Shown here one piece after another: positions 1-7,040 of a DNA stretch of 8,674 bases (its first letter is position 1; each line of letters begins with the position of its first letter). The stretch covers positions 1-8,674 of the forward strand of contig JBIKRJ010000096.1 in the NCBI GenBank assembly GCA_044349205.1, read 5' to 3'. Below the pieces are notes generated by a model. The model was not told the origin of the DNA and ran no database searches. It saw nothing but the letters and a program-made list of their open reading frames with translations. Made by a program: the position numbers and the translations under genes. This DNA is from UBA9547 sp044349205 (GTDB lineage: Bacteria; Bacteroidota; Bacteroidia; Cytophagales; UBA9547).

Positions 1-8
1 GTTCACCT

Positions 9-461
9 ATGGCTAAATCTCAAGAAACGTTCAACAAAAAAGAAGCTGAAAAGAAAAGGCTGAAGAAAAAACAAGACAAAGAACAAAAGAAACTGGAAAG
101 AAAAGCCAACGCAAAAATTGGGCCAAAATTAGAAGATATGTTAGCCTATGTAGACGAATTTGGCAACATCACTTCCACTCCACCTGACCCCAGAAGAAAA
201 AAAATAGAGAACAAGTTAGAAGAGATTAGCATAGGAGTATCCAAACAGAGCGAGGAAAGAAAAAGTAATTTGAAGACTGGCACAGTTACATTTTTCAACG
301 AATCCAAAGGTTATGGGTTTATCAAAGACTCAGAAACGCATGAAAGCATATTTGTACACTTGAACGGACTGGTAGATAAAATCAAAGAAAACAACAAAGT
401 AACGTTTGAAGTGGAGATGGGCCCTAAAGGTCTAAATGCTACAAAAGTAAGATTAGCTTAA
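9..461 (+). CDS. Cold-shock-domain protein with Lys-rich N-terminal extension
   Basis: This 150-aa protein probably binds single-stranded RNA or DNA, as CspA-family proteins do. The C-terminal third (about residues 88-150) is a cold-shock domain: it opens with KTGTVTFFNESKGYGFIK, containing the RNP1-like segment KGYGFIK (100-106), followed by an RNP2-like SIFVHLNG (113-120). The first 36 residues are almost all Lys, Glu, Arg and Gln and probably form a charged helix. A linker (about 37-87) carries LEDMLAYVDEFGNI and a PPDPRRKK segment. At 150 aa it is about twice the length of a minimal CspA (about 70 aa). From memory, such N-terminally extended forms are common in Bacteroidota. The ATG lies 8 nt from the window edge, so its promoter and any upstream partner cannot be seen. 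It converges on the Tat-signal gene with 22 nt between stop codons. The family call is secure; the physiological role (cold shock, growth or RNA chaperoning) is inferred. Confidence 0.93.
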   Translation: MAKSQETFNKKEAEKKRLKKKQDKEQKKLERKANAKIGPKLEDMLAYVDEFGNITSTPPDPRRKKIENKLEEISIGVSKQSEERKSNLKTGTVTFFNESKGYGFIKDSETHESIFVHLNGLVDKIKENNKVTFEVEMGPKGLNATKVRLA

Positions 462-473
462 CTATAGCTTACT
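446..473. terminator. Weak inverted repeat between convergent genes
   Basis: AGTAAG (446-451) and CTTACT (468-473) form a 6-bp stem around a 16-nt loop that spans the cold-shock gene's stop codon. The gap between the two convergent genes is only 22 nt, so a shared terminator would have to lie about here. There is no clear T-run on either strand, so this is a weak candidate. Confidence 0.2.
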
Positions 474-483
474 CCTTGAATTT

Positions 484-930
484 TCATTTTTTGTAATATG
501 TCGCCGAAAAAGGGCTTCCACAGGGCATTTTATATGGGTTGTAAATATCTCCCTCAAATTCAATAGGTATTGTTTCGTCCATTTTGTTTTTAAAAAAATT
601 GGTTGAAAGCAAGAAACAGCCTACAATTTCGGCCCTAAACTGCTTGTATTTGTACTTGAAGGGCAATGGCAAGTACTTGGTGTCAGTTTGGTTGTAGAAA
701 TAAACAAACTTCCACTTGTACGAATCGAATCCCCAGGGATTTATTTCAGCAGCTTTTCGTGCAAACACCTCTATATCAACAAACTGTACCTTCAAACCTT
801 TCAAATCATTTGACAAAATGTCTTCTATCAGTTTTTGCAAACGACTTTTCGATTGAAAAAACAAAGTAGCAACTCCTGACAATGCAATAGCCGAAAATGA
901 TAATTGAAGAAATTGTCTGCGAGTTGGCAT
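484..930 (-). CDS. Small Tat-signal protein, probable partner subunit of the GMC dehydrogenase
   Basis: This 148-aa protein starts MPTRRQFLQ, a good match to the twin-arginine consensus (S/T)RRxFLK with Gln in the last place. A moderately hydrophobic stretch (about residues 10-26) follows. I see no clear AxA cleavage site, so the segment may stay as a membrane anchor. The mature part is rich in aromatic residues and Lys, with NPWGFDSYKW near residue 65 and a C-terminal YNPYKMPCGSPF segment containing one of its two Cys residues. It starts 5 nt after the GMC dehydrogenase stop codon, so the two are almost certainly co-transcribed. In characterised FAD-dependent glucose and gluconate dehydrogenases, a small Tat-bearing subunit (the gluconate 2-dehydrogenase subunit 3 type) carries the flavoprotein across the inner membrane. 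I infer the same job here from position and signal. I do not see clear sequence similarity to that family, so the domain itself is best called uncharacterised. Confidence 0.8.
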   Translation of the reverse strand: MPTRRQFLQLSFSAIALSGVATLFFQSKSRLQKLIEDILSNDLKGLKVQFVDIEVFARKAAEINPWGFDSYKWKFVYFYNQTDTKYLPLPFKYKYKQFRAEIVGCFLLSTNFFKNKMDETIPIEFEGDIYNPYKMPCGSPFSATYYKK

Positions 931-935
931 TCGGT

Positions 936-2396
936 TTAGAAATTTTGGTCGGCCGACATCAAAGAAAGAGCAGAAATAGTCAAAGATGGATTGGCTGCTG
1001 CCACTGTTGGAAATGAGCTTCCGCCCAATACAAACAAGTTGCGATAACGATGATGCTTTTGAAATTTGTCGACCACGCTATTCGATATATCTTTTCCCAT
1101 TCGCACGGTCGAAAGCAAGTGCGACTCGGTATTTTGATAGTAATCATCAACAAAAATATCTTCAATGGGCAATGGCTTGAAATCTTCCAACATTTTTGTC
1201 AATATCCTATTTCTACCCGCTTCTACATAATGGGAATGGCCCTTGAACTGTACAATGGGTTTAAAAAAATCGGCACTTGCTTTCACTCTATTTTCGTGTT
1301 GCGGCAAGTCTTCAAACACAAATTTGAAACGAGCCAATTTTCGCCATTTACCTCTTTCATTTCTTATAAAAGGCCCGTTGTGGTTTTCAATTAGACAAGA
1401 TGCCCCTTCCTTGCGAAAATCGCCGTCGTATTGGAGGTATCCATGCGCCGTCAATGCAGTACCCCCACCCACGTTGTCCATGTCGATGTGCATATTGGCG
1501 TAAAATCCTCGCTGGTCGCACAAGCCAACTCCCAAAAATGGATTTTGGTCACGACTGTTCAGTAAAATATGAGCATTGAAAATGGCATTTGTACCCAAGG
1601 CAATTACCTCTCCATCAAATGTATACGTAGGAAAATCTATTGTCTTGTCTGAATATATCGAGGCACAAACCACGCTTTTGGCCAAGCTTTTTTCAAACTC
1701 CAAATACAGCGCTTGCATGCCATATTGCACTTCCACTCGTGGGTCTTGGTAGCAATTAATCAAAGTATTTTCAATCGTAAACTTTGCATTTACAGGACAT
1801 ACGCTACAGGAGTAATTGGTACAACAAGCATTTCTATTTCCATGTGATACACTGGCTCGAGCAGTAGGCTGACTTATCCAATTATCACCGTAGGCCAACT
1901 GCATTTTTTTATCGACTGTACTTAAAGCATGGGCAGGCAAAGGATATGCGCTGCTGCGTGGATAAGGCGTTTTGCTAGGCCCTGCAACACCCATTATTTC
2001 TTCTGCCTCGCCATAATATTTTTCAAGTTCCTGATACGAAATTGGCCAATCTTGCCCACGACCATACATCGTGTTCAACTTGAAATCATTGGGCATGAAA
2101 CGAGGGGTACTTCCCCACCAACAATTACTGCTGCCACCAAAATTGACATCGAACACCCAAGGCTTTTGCAGGGTATAATTTATTAATGTATTTTCATGCG
2201 ATTCCAGGAATTGGTAGTATTCAGGTTTGTTTCCCCTCAATGTACTAATCCTGTCTTTGTGAGCATAGAATCGCCCGCGCTCAAGAACCAACACCTTTTT
2301 GTTTGATGCGGTTTTTTCGAGGTATTTTTTCAAAAAGAAGGAAGATGCAAAGCCCGTTCCAACCAAAACAAGATCAAATTTTCTATTTCCTTCCAT
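936..2396 (-). CDS. GMC-family FAD-dependent oxidoreductase (glucose/gluconate dehydrogenase-like catalytic subunit)
   Basis: This 486-aa flavoprotein probably oxidises an alcohol or sugar. Near the N-terminus is an FAD-binding Rossmann motif, FDLVLVGTGFASS (residues 7-19), with the acidic ribose ligand in LVLERG (about 39). A second FAD-contact motif, NFGGSSNCWWGSTPRF (85-100), and GQDWPISYQELEKYY follow. A Cys cluster at 191, 192, 197 and 200 (CCTNYSCSVCP) resembles the CCx4Cx3C [3Fe-4S] ligand motif of Burkholderia FAD-glucose dehydrogenase, but is one residue shorter. The C-terminus carries SHLLSTVRMG, with His426 as likely catalytic base, and FPTVAAANPSLTI, with Asn469 in place of the second active-site His. 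This His/Asn pair is a known GMC variant. The open frame extends upstream to a TTG at 2477, but that codon lies inside a terminator. The ATG at 2396 puts the Rossmann motif at residue 7, as expected. There is no signal peptide, so export would depend on the Tat protein 5 nt downstream. The substrate is unknown, and no cytochrome subunit is adjacent. Confidence 0.93.
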   Translation of the reverse strand: MEGNRKFDLVLVGTGFASSFFLKKYLEKTASNKKVLVLERGRFYAHKDRISTLRGNKPEYYQFLESHENTLINYTLQKPWVFDVNFGGSSNCWWGSTPRFMPNDFKLNTMYGRGQDWPISYQELEKYYGEAEEIMGVAGPSKTPYPRSSAYPLPAHALSTVDKKMQLAYGDNWISQPTARASVSHGNRNACCTNYSCSVCPVNAKFTIENTLINCYQDPRVEVQYGMQALYLEFEKSLAKSVVCASIYSDKTIDFPTYTFDGEVIALGTNAIFNAHILLNSRDQNPFLGVGLCDQRGFYANMHIDMDNVGGGTALTAHGYLQYDGDFRKEGASCLIENHNGPFIRNERGKWRKLARFKFVFEDLPQHENRVKASADFFKPIVQFKGHSHYVEAGRNRILTKMLEDFKPLPIEDIFVDDYYQNTESHLLSTVRMGKDISNSVVDKFQKHHRYRNLFVLGGSSFPTVAAANPSLTISALSLMSADQNF

Positions 2397-2465
2397 CTTT
2401 GATTCCAACAGGTTCTTATTAAATATAAGAAAACAAGGGATTAAGTCAAAAACCGAAGCGAAACA

Positions 2466-2490
2466 AAAAAGGGGCAAAAAGCCCCTTTTT
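2466..2490. terminator. Rho-independent terminator after the DUF1573 gene
   Basis: A perfect 10-bp stem, AAAAAGGGGC (2466-2475) and GCCCCTTTTT (2481-2490), surrounds a 5-nt loop, AAAAA. The arms supply T-runs on both strands. It lies 22 nt past the DUF1573 stop codon and upstream of the GMC start, so on the minus strand it ends the DUF1573 transcript. The GMC operon must then start within about 70 nt downstream or depend on readthrough. Confidence 0.88.
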
Positions 2491-2511
2491 AAAGAAAAAA
2501 CAGTTTGGAAA

Positions 2512-3021
2512 CTATTTTTTAGTAGATTTTTTTACGCCCTTTTTGGCTCCGATCGATTTGGATTTGGAGGCTGCTGCAGGAGTAGCAGGAGTTGCAGGTT
2601 TGGCTGGAGCAGGTGCGGTGGTAGTAGTAGGTGCTGGAGCAGTGGCAACATCTGGCACTACATTTCCTTTGATGTACACTACTGTACTTGCTTCAATGGC
2701 ATTGGAAGTAATAGTCAACGACTTGTTGAACTGACCTGGACGCCCAAGCGGATTATATTGTGCTTTTATCATACCCGATTGTCCTGGTGCAACAGGTGTT
2801 TTGGTCCAGTCGGGAGTGGTACAACCGCAAGAAGCCTGTACATTGGAAATAATAATGGGCTGGTCACCTGTGTTTTTAAATTTAAAATCGAAAGAAATTG
2901 GCCCTCCGGTTTCTTTGACATCACCAAATTCGTGAGTGGTTTTTTCAAATGTCATCACGCCTTGAGCAAAAGCAAATACGCAAACCAAAGAGAAAAGCGA
3001 GGTCAGAATACTTTTTTTCAT
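2512..3021 (-). CDS. Secreted DUF1573 protein with Pro/Ala/Thr linker and Lys-rich tail
   Basis: This 169-aa protein has an N-terminal signal peptide, MKKSILTSLFSLVCVFAFAQ, with cleavage likely after FAFA. The DUF1573 domain follows: MTFEKTTHEFGDVKETGG, FKFKNTGDQPIIISNVQASC, then GCTTPDWTKTPVAPGQ and LTITSN. This Ig-like fold is widespread in secreted Bacteroidota proteins and has no firmly assigned biochemical function. From about residue 118 the sequence becomes low-complexity Ala/Pro/Thr, then ends in a strongly basic tail (SKSKSIGAKKGVKKSTKK). The open frame reaches back to an ATG at 3057. The ATG at 3021 is preferred because the classic MKKS signal peptide starts there and a -7-like box lies upstream at 3062-3069. 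It is flanked by its own promoter candidate and the strong terminator at 2466-2490, so it is probably a single-gene unit. Family call is secure, role unknown. Confidence 0.92.
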   Translation of the reverse strand: MKKSILTSLFSLVCVFAFAQGVMTFEKTTHEFGDVKETGGPISFDFKFKNTGDQPIIISNVQASCGCTTPDWTKTPVAPGQSGMIKAQYNPLGRPGQFNKSLTITSNAIEASTVVYIKGNVVPDVATAPAPTTTTAPAPAKPATPATPAAASKSKSIGAKKGVKKSTKK

Positions 3022-3061
3022 CGTTTTAAGAATTTGTCGGGTTTTAATAAGTTTCAATCTT

Positions 3062-3069
3062 CAAAAGTA
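3062..3069 (-). promoter_or_regulatory. Candidate Bacteroidota -7 box for the DUF1573 gene
   Basis: The minus strand reads TACTTTTG here, matching the Bacteroidota TAnnTTTG -7 consensus, about 40 nt upstream of the preferred start codon at 3021. I see no good -33 TTTG at the expected spacing, so this rests on the -7 box and its position alone. Confidence 0.4.
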
Positions 3070-3111
3070 AACAAAATAGACTGTTAAATAAGTTCTTTGC
3101 TTGTATCAAAG

Positions 3112-3133
3112 AAAAAATTTGTGCGACTTGCAC
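3112..3133 (-). terminator. Weak terminator candidate after the SPOR gene
   Basis: On the minus strand, just past the SPOR stop codon, GTGC-AAGTC-GCAC forms a 4-bp stem with a 5-nt loop, followed by AAATTTTTT. The position and T-run fit intrinsic termination of the secA-SPOR transcript, but the stem is short. Confidence 0.3.
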
Positions 3134-3135
3134 TC

Positions 3136-3639
3136 CTATTTCAATCGAATGTTGATTTTTTCTTGCACAATAAGGGCATCTGTCACCAGGGTTTGAATCT
3201 TGACCAAGTGATTGTACGCGTGAATCTTATCAATAAAATCGCCATATAGAATTCGGTATTCGGGTTGCTTGAAAACCGTATACACCTCGCCATTGGGAAA
3301 CAAGCGGTAAACCTTCTCTTTCAATTGGTTCATGGCTGTTTTATCGGTTCCCGAATAAACCAAAATTCGGTAGCCTTGAGCATATTTTACTTGTTTATTG
3401 CCATCGTACACCGAATCCAAACTTGCATGAAGTCTTCGGGTGACTTCCAACTTGGATTGGGGCTTTCCTTTCACATTACTCGAAGTTTGACTTTCTTGTT
3501 TGTTGGCCTGCGCAACAGGATTGAACCTAATCCTATATGAAGCAATTTCGGGATCATCGGCCAATTGGGATTGAGCAATGGCGGTATTATTGGCTGCAAA
3601 GCCAAAGAGATACAGGAAAATGGCAGCAACAATTCTCAT
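3136..3639 (-). CDS. Secreted SPOR-domain protein
   Basis: This 167-aa protein begins with a signal peptide (MRIVAAIFLYLFGFAANNTA, cleavage probably after AIA at about residue 22), so it should be periplasmic or envelope-located. After a Gln/Ser/Lys-rich linker, residues of about 88-164 form a SPOR-like domain: QGYRILVYSGTDKTAMNQLK, then LFPNGEVYTVFKQPEYRILY, GDFIDKIHAYNHL and ALIVQEKINI. SPOR domains usually bind denuded peptidoglycan glycans, often at division sites; binding here is inferred from the family. The open frame extends back to 3666, inside the end of secA. The ATG at 3639 is preferred because it starts the signal peptide exactly and leaves a 5-nt gap after the secA stop. The gene is therefore probably co-transcribed with, and perhaps translationally coupled to, secA. 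I see no other catalytic domain. Confidence 0.88.
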   Translation of the reverse strand: MRIVAAIFLYLFGFAANNTAIAQSQLADDPEIASYRIRFNPVAQANKQESQTSSNVKGKPQSKLEVTRRLHASLDSVYDGNKQVKYAQGYRILVYSGTDKTAMNQLKEKVYRLFPNGEVYTVFKQPEYRILYGDFIDKIHAYNHLVKIQTLVTDALIVQEKINIRLK

Positions 3640-3644
3640 CTTGG

Positions 3645-6600
3645 TCACGCTTCCAAAAGAACACACCTATTATTTTTCAAATCTTCTTCTACCTGCTTAA
3701 ACTTCACATCTTTTTTCAAAGTGCCGTCTAGATATTGCACCGTTACTTTGTCGTTTCTATTGGCAATGCGTTGCGACACAATAGGCTGTTGTTTAGGTCG
3801 TTGCGCATCGTGCCCTTCTTCTCTCCTGGGCCCTTCTAAAGCAGAATGTACTTCTTCTTTGCTTTCGTGATACACTTGTTTCTGTGGCCTTTGGGCGGGA
3901 CGAGATGACTGCACCTCGTTGGAATCTTGTGCCATAACTTTGTTTTTCAACAAAAACTGAGTGGTTTCCTCGTTCAAATGGGTGATAAAGTTTTTAAATA
4001 AACCAAAAGCCTCCATTTTGTATATGAGCAAGGGGTCTTTTTGCTCATACACGGCATTTTGTACCGACTGTTTCAAGTCGTCCATGTCGCGCAAGTGCTC
4101 TTTCCAAGCATTGTCAATAAATGCCAAAGTCGAAAACTTCTCGATATTGGTTAGCAATTCTTTTCCTTGCGTTTCGAAAGTCTTTTTCAAAGGAGTAATC
4201 ACATTCATATGTTTATGGCCATCTGAAATTGGAATGACCACATTTTCAATGTTTTCCTTCTGATACGTGAACAGATCTTTGAACAATGGGAAGGTTTGTT
4301 CGGTGAGCGATTTATTCTTTTGGGTGTAATGCGAAAGAGTAGCTTTGTATAGCTCTTCAACCAGCGTCTCTTCTTTACGTTTGGTAAATTCTTCCGAATT
4401 GAATGGCGGTTCAACACCTAAAATATTGATCGTGTGCAATAGCAAGGCATCGTATTCGGCTTTACCCCCTGCATAATAACTATTGACAATGTGTTCACAC
4501 GTATCGTACAGCATGTTCAATACATCTATTTGCAAACGGTCGCCATATAGGGCATTGCGTCTTCTACGATACACCACCTCGCGTTGCGAATTCATTACAT
4601 CGTCATATTCGAGCAGGCGCTTACGCATACCAAAATTATTTTCCTCTACCTTTTTCTGTGCTCTTTCAATAGAGTTAGTGACCATGCTGTGCTGTATCAC
4701 CTCGCCCTCTTCAATGCCCATTTTCACCATTAGACTGGCAATACGCTCGGAACCGAAAAGACGCATCAAACTATCTTCAAGCGAAACAAAGAATTGCGTT
4801 GAACCAGGGTCGCCTTGACGACCTGAACGACCTCTCAACTGCCTATCTACCCTGCGCGACTCATGTCTTTCCGTACCCACTATGGCCAAACCACCTGCCG
4901 CTCTCGATTCAGGCGTAAGCTTAATGTCGGTTCCCCTACCTGCCATGTTCGTCGCAATGGTTACCGTACCTGGCTTGCCTGCCTCCGCCACAATTTCGGC
5001 CTCGCGCTGGTGGTATTTGGCGTTCAAAACCTGATGTTTGATGTTGCGCATTTTCAGCATACGGCTCAACAATTCAGATACTTCCACCGAGGTAGTTCCC
5101 ACCAACACTGGGCGCCCTTTGGAAGTTAATTCCACGATTTCGTCGGCTACCGCATTGAACTTTTCACGAGTGGTACGGTACACTTTGTCTTGCTCGTCTT
5201 TTCTTATGTTTTTCGAATTGGTCGGAATCACCACCACATCCAATTTGTATATCTCCCAAAATTCGCCTGCTTCCGTTTCGGCAGTACCTGTCATACCCGC
5301 CAGCTTGTGATACATCCTAAAATAGTTTTGAAGCGTAACCGTGGCATAGGTTTGGGTGGCATCTTCAATTTTTACATTTTCCTTGGCTTCAATGGCTTGG
5401 TGCAAACCGTCGGAATATCTTCTACCCTCCAAGACACGACCAGTTTGCTCATCCACAATTTTCACTTTGTTATCTACCACAATGTATTCCACATCTTTTT
5501 CAAACAGGGTATATGCTTTCAACAATTGCTGCACTGTATGAATACGTTGGTTTTTGGCGGTATATTCCGAAATAATACGCTCTTTTTTATCCAACTTTTG
5601 TTCATTTGTCAAGTTGGGCTCGTTTTCGGTTAGGGCAAGGTCGGTAGACAAGTCGGGCATAATGAAAAAGTGAGGGTCTTCTCCTTCCTTGGTTATCAAA
5701 TCTATGCCCTTATCGGTCAGTTCTATGCTATTGTGCTTTTCGTCGATGGTAAAATAAAGAGGCTCATCGGCTTTGGGCATTTCCTTGTTGTTTTCTTGCA
5801 TGTAGAAGTTTTCCGTCTTCTGCAATATCAACTTGATACCCGATTCACTCAGAAATTTGATGAGAACCTTGCTTTTGGGCAAGCCACGGTATGCCCTAAA
5901 AAGTGCAAGCGCAGCATCTTTATCCTCTGGCTTTTCTTTCAAGGTTTTTTTGGCTTGGTTTAAAAAATCGGCAACCAGCTTTTTTTGTGCTTCCACCAAT
6001 TTAAAAACCCTCGGTTTCAACTCGTAAAACTCGTGCTCGTCTCCCCTTTGCACAGGGCCTGCAATTATCAAAGGCGTACGGGCATCGTCTATCAACACCG
6101 AATCGACCTCATCGACCATGGCATAGTGGTGCTTGCGCTGTACCAATTCGGTGGTGTCGCGCGCCATGTTATCGCGCAGATAGTCGAAACCAAACTCGTT
6201 GTTGGTACCATAGGTAATATCGGCTAAATACGCATTTTTACGTTCTTCGGTGTTGGGTTCATGCTTGTCGATACAGTCCACCAACAAACCATGAAATTCA
6301 AAAAGTGGCCCCATCCATTCGCTGTCGCGTTTGGCCAAATAATCATTCACCGTTACCACATGCACCCCACGACCGGCCAAGGCATTTAGAAAAGCAGGCA
6401 AGGTAGCTACCAATGTTTTACCTTCTCCTGTGGCCATTTCCGAAATTTTGCCTTGATGCAACACTATACCGCCAAGCAGCTGCACATCGTAATGCACCAT
6501 ATCCCAAGTCACTTCTGTGCCTGTAGCAGTCCATTTGTTGTACCAAACAGCCGTATCGCCCACTATGTCCACTCCCGTTCTTTTGGAAGCCATCAGTTTG

Positions 6601-7016
6601 TCGTGTTCGGTTGCACTAACTGTTATTTTTCCAAATTCTTTCCAACGACGGGCAGTTTCTTTTACCACTGCAAAAGCGGTGGGGAGCACTTCCATCAAGA
6701 TAACCTCCAGTTGTTTGTTACGGTCAGATTCAAGTTTGTCTATTTCACTGAAAATCGCCTCTTTTTCGGCCACATCTATTGAGGAATCCTTCAAACGAAG
6801 GGAAAGTTCTGCCAAACGGGCATCTGTGCTTTGCAGTTTGGCATTGATGGCGGCTTTTATTTCAAAAGTTTTTTGCCTTAGTGCATTGTCGTCGATAGAC
6901 TGAAGTTTTGAAAACTCCGTCTTTATTTTGTCCAAAATGGGCAAAAGCTCTTTGATATCGCGCTCCGACTTTGAACCGAAAAGTTTGGCTACACCTCCTG
7001 TTATATATTTCAGCAT
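3645..7016 (-). CDS. secA: Preprotein translocase ATPase SecA
   Basis: SecA is the ATP-driven motor that pushes unfolded preproteins through SecYEG. This 1123-aa copy shows the full set of motor motifs: HYDVQLLGGIVLHQGKISEM, Walker A GEGKT (197-201), DEVD (302-305, in AMVDEVDSVLIDDARTP), MTGTAETE, TNMAGRGTDIKL (690-701) and motif VI QLRGRSGRQGD (726-736). The helical scaffold/IRA region carries WKEHLRDMDDLKQSV (971-985). E. coli SecA is about 901 aa; the extra length comes from an insertion of about 43 residues before HYDVQ (about 127-169), further insertions in the preprotein-binding region (about 340-420), and a Gln/Pro/Glu-rich C-terminal linker (about 1030-1081). The usual C-terminal zinc-binding motif (CxCx8CH/C) is absent; the protein instead ends in a compact RNDKVTVQYLDGT...CVLLEA segment. 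The frame opens at a TTG at 7043 that overlaps a promoter-like box, so the ATG at 7016, giving MLKYITGGVAKLFGSKSERD, is chosen. It leads a probable operon with the SPOR gene. Confidence 0.98.
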   Translation of the reverse strand: MLKYITGGVAKLFGSKSERDIKELLPILDKIKTEFSKLQSIDDNALRQKTFEIKAAINAKLQSTDARLAELSLRLKDSSIDVAEKEAIFSEIDKLESDRNKQLEVILMEVLPTAFAVVKETARRWKEFGKITVSATEHDKLMASKRTGVDIVGDTAVWYNKWTATGTEVTWDMVHYDVQLLGGIVLHQGKISEMATGEGKTLVATLPAFLNALAGRGVHVVTVNDYLAKRDSEWMGPLFEFHGLLVDCIDKHEPNTEERKNAYLADITYGTNNEFGFDYLRDNMARDTTELVQRKHHYAMVDEVDSVLIDDARTPLIIAGPVQRGDEHEFYELKPRVFKLVEAQKKLVADFLNQAKKTLKEKPEDKDAALALFRAYRGLPKSKVLIKFLSESGIKLILQKTENFYMQENNKEMPKADEPLYFTIDEKHNSIELTDKGIDLITKEGEDPHFFIMPDLSTDLALTENEPNLTNEQKLDKKERIISEYTAKNQRIHTVQQLLKAYTLFEKDVEYIVVDNKVKIVDEQTGRVLEGRRYSDGLHQAIEAKENVKIEDATQTYATVTLQNYFRMYHKLAGMTGTAETEAGEFWEIYKLDVVVIPTNSKNIRKDEQDKVYRTTREKFNAVADEIVELTSKGRPVLVGTTSVEVSELLSRMLKMRNIKHQVLNAKYHQREAEIVAEAGKPGTVTIATNMAGRGTDIKLTPESRAAGGLAIVGTERHESRRVDRQLRGRSGRQGDPGSTQFFVSLEDSLMRLFGSERIASLMVKMGIEEGEVIQHSMVTNSIERAQKKVEENNFGMRKRLLEYDDVMNSQREVVYRRRRNALYGDRLQIDVLNMLYDTCEHIVNSYYAGGKAEYDALLLHTINILGVEPPFNSEEFTKRKEETLVEELYKATLSHYTQKNKSLTEQTFPLFKDLFTYQKENIENVVIPISDGHKHMNVITPLKKTFETQGKELLTNIEKFSTLAFIDNAWKEHLRDMDDLKQSVQNAVYEQKDPLLIYKMEAFGLFKNFITHLNEETTQFLLKNKVMAQDSNEVQSSRPAQRPQKQVYHESKEEVHSALEGPRREEGHDAQRPKQQPIVSQRIANRNDKVTVQYLDGTLKKDVKFKQVEEDLKNNRCVLLEA

Positions 7017-7040
7017 GCAATTTTTCTTTTTAAAGGATTG

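Noticed and set aside
2502..2513. AGTTT-GG-AAACT inverted repeat at the DUF1573 stop codon
   Set aside because: A 2-nt loop is too small for a stable hairpin, and the strong terminator just downstream already explains termination.
2543..2670. Repetitive GTAGTAGTAGG / GGAGCAGG-type DNA
   Set aside because: It resembles a microsatellite but is simply the coding sequence of the Ala/Pro/Thr-rich tail of the DUF1573 protein. No exact long repeat unit is present.
2299..3087. 262-codon plus-strand frame antisense to the DUF1573 gene
   Set aside because: Its Gly/Ser/Cys/Arg-rich product is what the complement of the Ala/Pro/Thr codons of the DUF1573 tail would give. It also crosses the terminator, and the opposite strand holds a convincing signal peptide and domain.
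3095..3111. CTTTG-CTTGTAT-CAAAG inverted repeat between the SPOR and DUF1573 genes
   Set aside because: The T-run is on the wrong side for a minus-strand terminator and the stem is only 5 bp, so chance is likely in AT-rich DNA.
5190..5633. 147-codon plus-strand frame within secA
   Set aside because: It is antisense to conserved SecA motor sequence and its product shows no recognisable domain. Long antisense frames are common opposite a 3.4-kb conserved gene.
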